The notes beneath the pieces were generated by a model. It did no database searches. It was not told the DNA's origin and was given only the letters and a program-made list of their open reading frames with translations. DNA of 64,000 nucleotides from Streptomyces sp. TRM68416. Its GTDB lineage: Bacteria; Actinomycetota; Actinomycetes; Streptomycetales; Streptomycetaceae. The stretch is taken from contig NZ_JACVWU010000016.1 of assembly GCF_014596915.1 (NCBI RefSeq), positions 124,001-188,000 on the forward strand, in the 5' to 3' direction. Shown here piece by piece: positions 61,801 to 64,000 of this stretch; positions within the stretch are counted from its first letter, which is position 1, and each line of letters opens with the position of its first letter. The translations under genes were made by a program, and so were the position numbers.

Positions 61801-62895
61801 GCCGCCGCCGAGCGGCCGGACCGGCTGAGCATGGTGCTGATGGACGGCCGGGACCGGACGGGCGGGGGCGGCGACGGCCTGCGCGTGTGCACGGACGTCC
61901 CGCACGTCACCACCCATCTCACCGCCGACGATCCGGTCCGGATGCGGGAGTTCGCCCAGTCGCTGAGCGCCGAGCTGAAGCGGCGGGCCGAACTGCTGGG
62001 CCGGTCCCACTTCGCCGAATGGCACGCCGGACGCACGGTGTCGGGCAAGCTGGTCGGCCAACGCACGGCCACCAACGCCGGCGCACAGGGCGCCCCGGGC
62101 AGGCTCACCGGCCAACGCACCACCACCGACACCGGTACACAGGGCAACCCAGGCAGACTCACCGGCCAACGCACGGCCACCAACGCCGGTACCCAGAGCG
62201 ACTCAGGCAGGCTCACCGGCCAACGCACCACCACCAACGCCGGTACGCAGAGCGGCTCGGGCAGGCTCGTCGGCCAGCGCACCGCCGCCGACGTCGGTGC
62301 GCAGGGCGACCTCGACACCCCGCCCAGCTCCACGCTGCGGCTGCGCCCGGCGGCGGCCCGGCGGCAGACGGAGGCGGCGCCGCCGCTGCCCCGGCTGGTC
62401 GTGGTGGTGGACGACCTGGACGCGCTGGTCTCCCCCGCGCTCGGCTCCCCCGGCAGGCCCGCGGCCGGCTCGGTCATCCGCGCACTGGAGGCGGTGGCCC
62501 GGGAGGGCGAGCGGCTCGGCGTGCACCTGGTGGCCGCGGCGGGCGCGGACGGCCGTACGGCGCAGTCGGAGCCCGCGCGCAGAGCGGCGCTGCGGGTGAT
62601 ACTGGAGGCGCCCGCGAGCGGACCGGACGAACCGGCGGCCGGTCGGGGCCGACTGACCTGGGCGGACGGGCGGGTGACCGCCTTCCAGGGCGGTCGCGTC
62701 ACCGGCCGTATCCCGCGCACGGCCACCCTGCGCCCCACGGTGGTGCCGCTGGAGTGGCACCGCATGGGTGACCCGCCGGCCCGCCGCCCGGTGCGTGAGC
62801 TGGGCAACGGTCCGACGGATCTGGCCCTGCTGGCGAGCGCGCTGGAGCGGGCGGCCAGGGAGGTCGCGGCCGTCCGGGTGCCCTCGCTGCTGTAG
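58807..62895 (+). CDS. FHA domain plus FtsK/EccC-like ATPase-fold protein with repeat insertions
   Basis: A 1362-residue protein. FHA domain about 116-206 (INVGRSGDADVPL, SRLHC, DLGSTNGTTLDG), which binds phosphothreonine. A disordered linker follows, then a FtsK/EccC-like region from about 395, broken by a 37-residue-type repeat block (about 550-755), then a second ATPase-like region with GPPGSGRT at 981-988, where the Walker A Lys is Arg, and a Walker B-like VVVVDDLD near 1200. Five 18-residue repeats (1081-1170) lie between these motifs. It has no membrane helix. Divergent from two Ser/Thr kinases, so it is a likely phospho-dependent partner. ATG 58807 (MQIRLTVVDP) begins conserved-looking sequence. 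Confidence 0.82.
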   Translation: MQIRLTVVDPLGPHPAAARGRAASCDVLVTAPAGTALAAVLSQLASAVSADGGASRASEAERGGTPVVLFAGAERLDAARCTLGEPPLVDGAVLSLGAPAEPEAHPEVDDAPTRLHVVAGPDAGGVHLLHGGQINVGRSGDADVPLDDPDVSRLHCAVTVTADGRVSVADLGSTNGTTLDGTRVGGRPVRFAPGALLRIGESALRLAPAGGLGARVPTVPDGEGHLRLAGPPHTRAGQAGQPTRDTAGPAEETRHGYGSAGWGASSATPGAQEHGPVEPPVVPGQGGAPRIESHGPSAARPIPGPRGSDTHDTHGAGLGAHPHDPEDDPEDDRPDARRPARRRGGLSAWARRLTGGRAEPTAGPSPYDEGGTARETAPPSGTAPQAPETWPDPAALLLTALGPGPRLWERGPGHPEALTVRLGTADRVPPDGSGLLPAVPMTADLREVGALGLAGPRARLSGLARAVLAQLAALHSPDTLEIVLISADRSRPLQERTAEWSWLGRLPHLNPAHGQDCRLLLAYDREQATARVEELLRRLDDHAEGSRGTAYATSPGPAGGATRPEGHATAAGPVDRAARTAPAGRQTAGPAAGHPQTAPNDRHTASAEPLDGAVRTPPTAPHADSPAPAAAGRAQTTPNARQTPSAEQLDRASRTVPVARQAGPSGAARPDGHAPSAGPLDRASQAAPADQQAGPAGPAVGHPRTTPDNPPPHTAPGHRHADPAEQLHDPARTAPAAPRTDSPEPPPGRPADGTVRRVAHRPSWARDDDTPAGFPGPYSVLVVDGDPGGADVREAVARLALDGPRAGIHVVCLAETEPASPASPVSETYRAACAASPVFRDCGAVALLSGDVATALRLMRVARTGSAEAAPAGPGTVATVDAVSSAWAERFARALAPLRPDAEAGAGRQARVSVPLPRAARLLDELGLARATPASLMARWADAADDTEALGGRATAVLGAGPRGPVCADLAAEGPHLLVEGPPGSGRTELLRALVASLAAAERPDRLSMVLMDGRDRTGGGGDGLRVCTDVPHVTTHLTADDPVRMREFAQSLSAELKRRAELLGRSHFAEWHAGRTVSGKLVGQRTATNAGAQGAPGRLTGQRTTTDTGTQGNPGRLTGQRTATNAGTQSDSGRLTGQRTTTNAGTQSGSGRLVGQRTAADVGAQGDLDTPPSSTLRLRPAAARRQTEAAPPLPRLVVVVDDLDALVSPALGSPGRPAAGSVIRALEAVAREGERLGVHLVAAAGADGRTAQSEPARRAALRVILEAPASGPDEPAAGRGRLTWADGRVTAFQGGRVTGRIPRTATLRPTVVPLEWHRMGDPPARRPVRELGNGPTDLALLASALERAAREVAAVRVPSLL
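58960..58998 (+). repeat. Dispersed repeat (GCGCGAGCGAAGCCGAGCG) inserted in frame in the FHA/FtsK gene
   Basis: The 27-base core at 58972-58998 matches the intergenic copy at 25300-25326 except one base. It encodes SRASEAERG at residues 56-64 and keeps the frame open. Confidence 0.75.
62047..62316 (+). repeat. Five 54-bp tandem repeats (18 residues each) in the FHA/FtsK gene
   Basis: Five contiguous in-frame units encode (K/R)L(V/T)GQRT(A/T)(T/A)(N/D)xGxQxxxx. They sit between the Walker A-like and Walker B-like motifs. Units 2-4 are the most alike. Confidence 0.9.
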
Positions 62896-63003
62896 GGCAG
62901 GTGGAGAACGAGTCACGACGGGGTCACGATCGTCCGGTTGACACCGCAGGCGCTCTTGCCGACCCCCACGACCCGGCGTAGACCAGACCGCACGGGACAG
63001 CGC

Positions 63004-63015
63004 TCGAACGTTCGA
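63004..63015. promoter_or_regulatory. 12-bp palindrome upstream of the sugar-binding gene
   Basis: TCGAACGTTCGA is self-complementary and 32 bp before the start codon, with LacI-operator-like symmetry. A TTGACA hexamer occurs at 62938-62943, but no good -10 partner at normal spacing. Confidence 0.45.
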
Positions 63016-63047
63016 CGAGGCAACGAGGCACGAAGAACGGGGCAGTG

Positions 63048-64000
63048 ATGCGCAGCACGAGCAGCACCATCCGTATCCACAGGACAACCACGCACCCAAC
63101 CCCCCGCAGGGCCGCGAAGGCCGCGGCCGCCGTCGTGGCAGGCGCGCTGGCACTGGCGCTCACCGGCTGCGGCGGTGACGACGACAACGGCGGAGGCGGC
63201 GGCACCGACAACGGCGCCGAGACCTCCGTCCAGCTCCCCAAGCTCGACGGACAGTCGCTGGAGGTGGCGGCCGTCTGGACGGGCCCGGAGCAGGAGAACT
63301 TCACCAAGGTTCTGGACGAGTTCGAGAAACGCACCGGCGCCAAGATCAGCTTCGTGCCGACCGGCAACAACACCTCCACGTTCCTCGGCACCAAGATCCA
63401 GGGCGGCCAGCCGCCGGACGTGGCGTTCCTGCCGCAGGTCGGTGTGCTCCACCAGTTCGCCGAGAAGGGCTGGCTCAAACCGCTCGGCTCCGAGGCCCAG
63501 GAGCAGCTCGACAAGAACTTCTCCACGGGCTGGAAGGAACTCGGCGCGTACGAGGGCAAGCAGTACGGCGTCTACGGCAAGGCCGCCAACAAGTCCCTCA
63601 TCTGGTACAACGCGGCCGCGTTCGACGCCGCCGGCATCACCGAGGAACCGCAGACCTGGGAGGAGTTCATCAGCACCGCCCAGACGCTGTCGGACGCCGG
63701 CACCCCGGCGGTCTCCATCGGCGGCGCGGACGGCTGGACCCTGACCGACTGGTTCGAGAACGTCTACCTCTCGCAGGCGGGCCCGGAGAAGTACGACCAG
63801 CTGGCCGCGCACGAGATCCCGTGGACGGACCCGTCCGTCAAGGACGCCCTGACCACGCTCGCCGAGCTGTGGGGCAACGACGAGCTGATCGCGGGCGGCC
63901 GCGCGGGCGCGCTGCGGACGGAGTTCCCGAAGTCGGTCACGCAGACGTTCTCCGGTGACAACCCGGCCGCGATGGTCTACGAGGGCGACTTCGTCGCCGC
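63048..64000 (+). CDS. Sugar ABC transporter substrate-binding lipoprotein, 3' end outside window
   Basis: A partial gene: 317 codons are visible, still open at the window end. The N-terminus is a long basic lipoprotein signal (IRIHRTTTHPTPRRAAKAAAAVVAGALALALTGCGG) with acylated Cys in LTGCGG, then a solute-binding protein fold of the CUT1 type (LEVAAVWTGPEQENFTKVLDEFEKRTGAKISFVPTGNNTSTFLGTKIQGGQPPDVAFLPQVG). ATG 63048 is preceded by an in-frame GTG one codon earlier. Permease genes presumably follow beyond the window. Ligand unknown. Confidence 0.88.
   Translation, partial: MRSTSSTIRIHRTTTHPTPRRAAKAAAAVVAGALALALTGCGGDDDNGGGGGTDNGAETSVQLPKLDGQSLEVAAVWTGPEQENFTKVLDEFEKRTGAKISFVPTGNNTSTFLGTKIQGGQPPDVAFLPQVGVLHQFAEKGWLKPLGSEAQEQLDKNFSTGWKELGAYEGKQYGVYGKAANKSLIWYNAAAFDAAGITEEPQTWEEFISTAQTLSDAGTPAVSIGGADGWTLTDWFENVYLSQAGPEKYDQLAAHEIPWTDPSVKDALTTLAELWGNDELIAGGRAGALRTEFPKSVTQTFSGDNPAAMVYEGDFVA

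Overview
The window is high-GC actinobacterial DNA and reads as Streptomyces chromosome. Genes are tightly packed, GTG starts and 4-base stop/start overlaps are common, and the gene order from murA rightwards matches what I remember of Streptomyces coelicolor SCO2943 to about SCO2978 (beta-hexosaminidase, DUF3039, YqgE, murA, hupA, malic enzyme, HelD, rsuA/sigU, nnaR/narK, matAB, smpB/ssrA, ftsEX, prfB, two kinases). Gene symbols borrowed from S. coelicolor rest on that memory and on domain content, not on a search.

Region 1 (1-8133): the 3' part of an osmoprotectant (glycine betaine/choline type) ABC importer, a frameshifted PIN-toxin remnant, an S16 protease, an IclR regulator, an SF2 helicase, a Doc toxin with its antitoxin and a palindromic operator, a GNAT acetyltransferase, a C-terminally truncated SUKH-4 protein and a 24-bp minisatellite. 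Region 2 (8110-13105): a three-gene molybdenum hydroxylase operon (FAD, 2Fe-2S, Mo subunits). It is unusual in having a repeat-rich 390-residue extension on the 2Fe-2S subunit and no recognisable catalytic glutamate in the Mo subunit. Region 3 (13330-20025): cytoplasmic GH20 hexosaminidase, DUF3039, YqgE, murA, HU protein, NAD-type malic enzyme.

Region 4 (20417-28101): an ECF sigma/anti-sigma pair (sigU/rsuA) apparently co-transcribed with a HelD-like RNA polymerase recycling helicase, a CGNR regulator, and the nitrate pair nnaR/narK. Region 5 (28268-33964): matA/matB (PNAG-type extracellular glycan), a membrane acyltransferase overlapping matB, and a membrane protein. Region 6 (34115-48600): a LysR/MFS pair, a cytochrome P450, and a six-gene sugar-use locus (CUT1 importer without ATPase, GH31 alpha-xylosidase, LacI, secreted GH3) with two palindromic operators just downstream of a good promoter; xyloglucan oligosaccharides are the likely substrate. 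I do not recall the P450 and sugar genes at this place in S. coelicolor, so this is probably a strain-variable insertion next to ssrA.

Region 7 (48762-55327): ssrA, smpB, an S41 protease, ftsX and ftsE in one direction, then a small zinc-ribbon membrane protein, a LAxTG surface protein and prfB. Region 8 (55439-62895): two membrane Ser/Thr kinases divergent from a 1362-residue FHA plus FtsK/EccC-like protein with a Lys-to-Arg Walker A change and an in-domain tandem repeat. The window ends inside another sugar-binding lipoprotein gene. There are no rRNA or tRNA genes, insertion sequences or CRISPR arrays that I can support.
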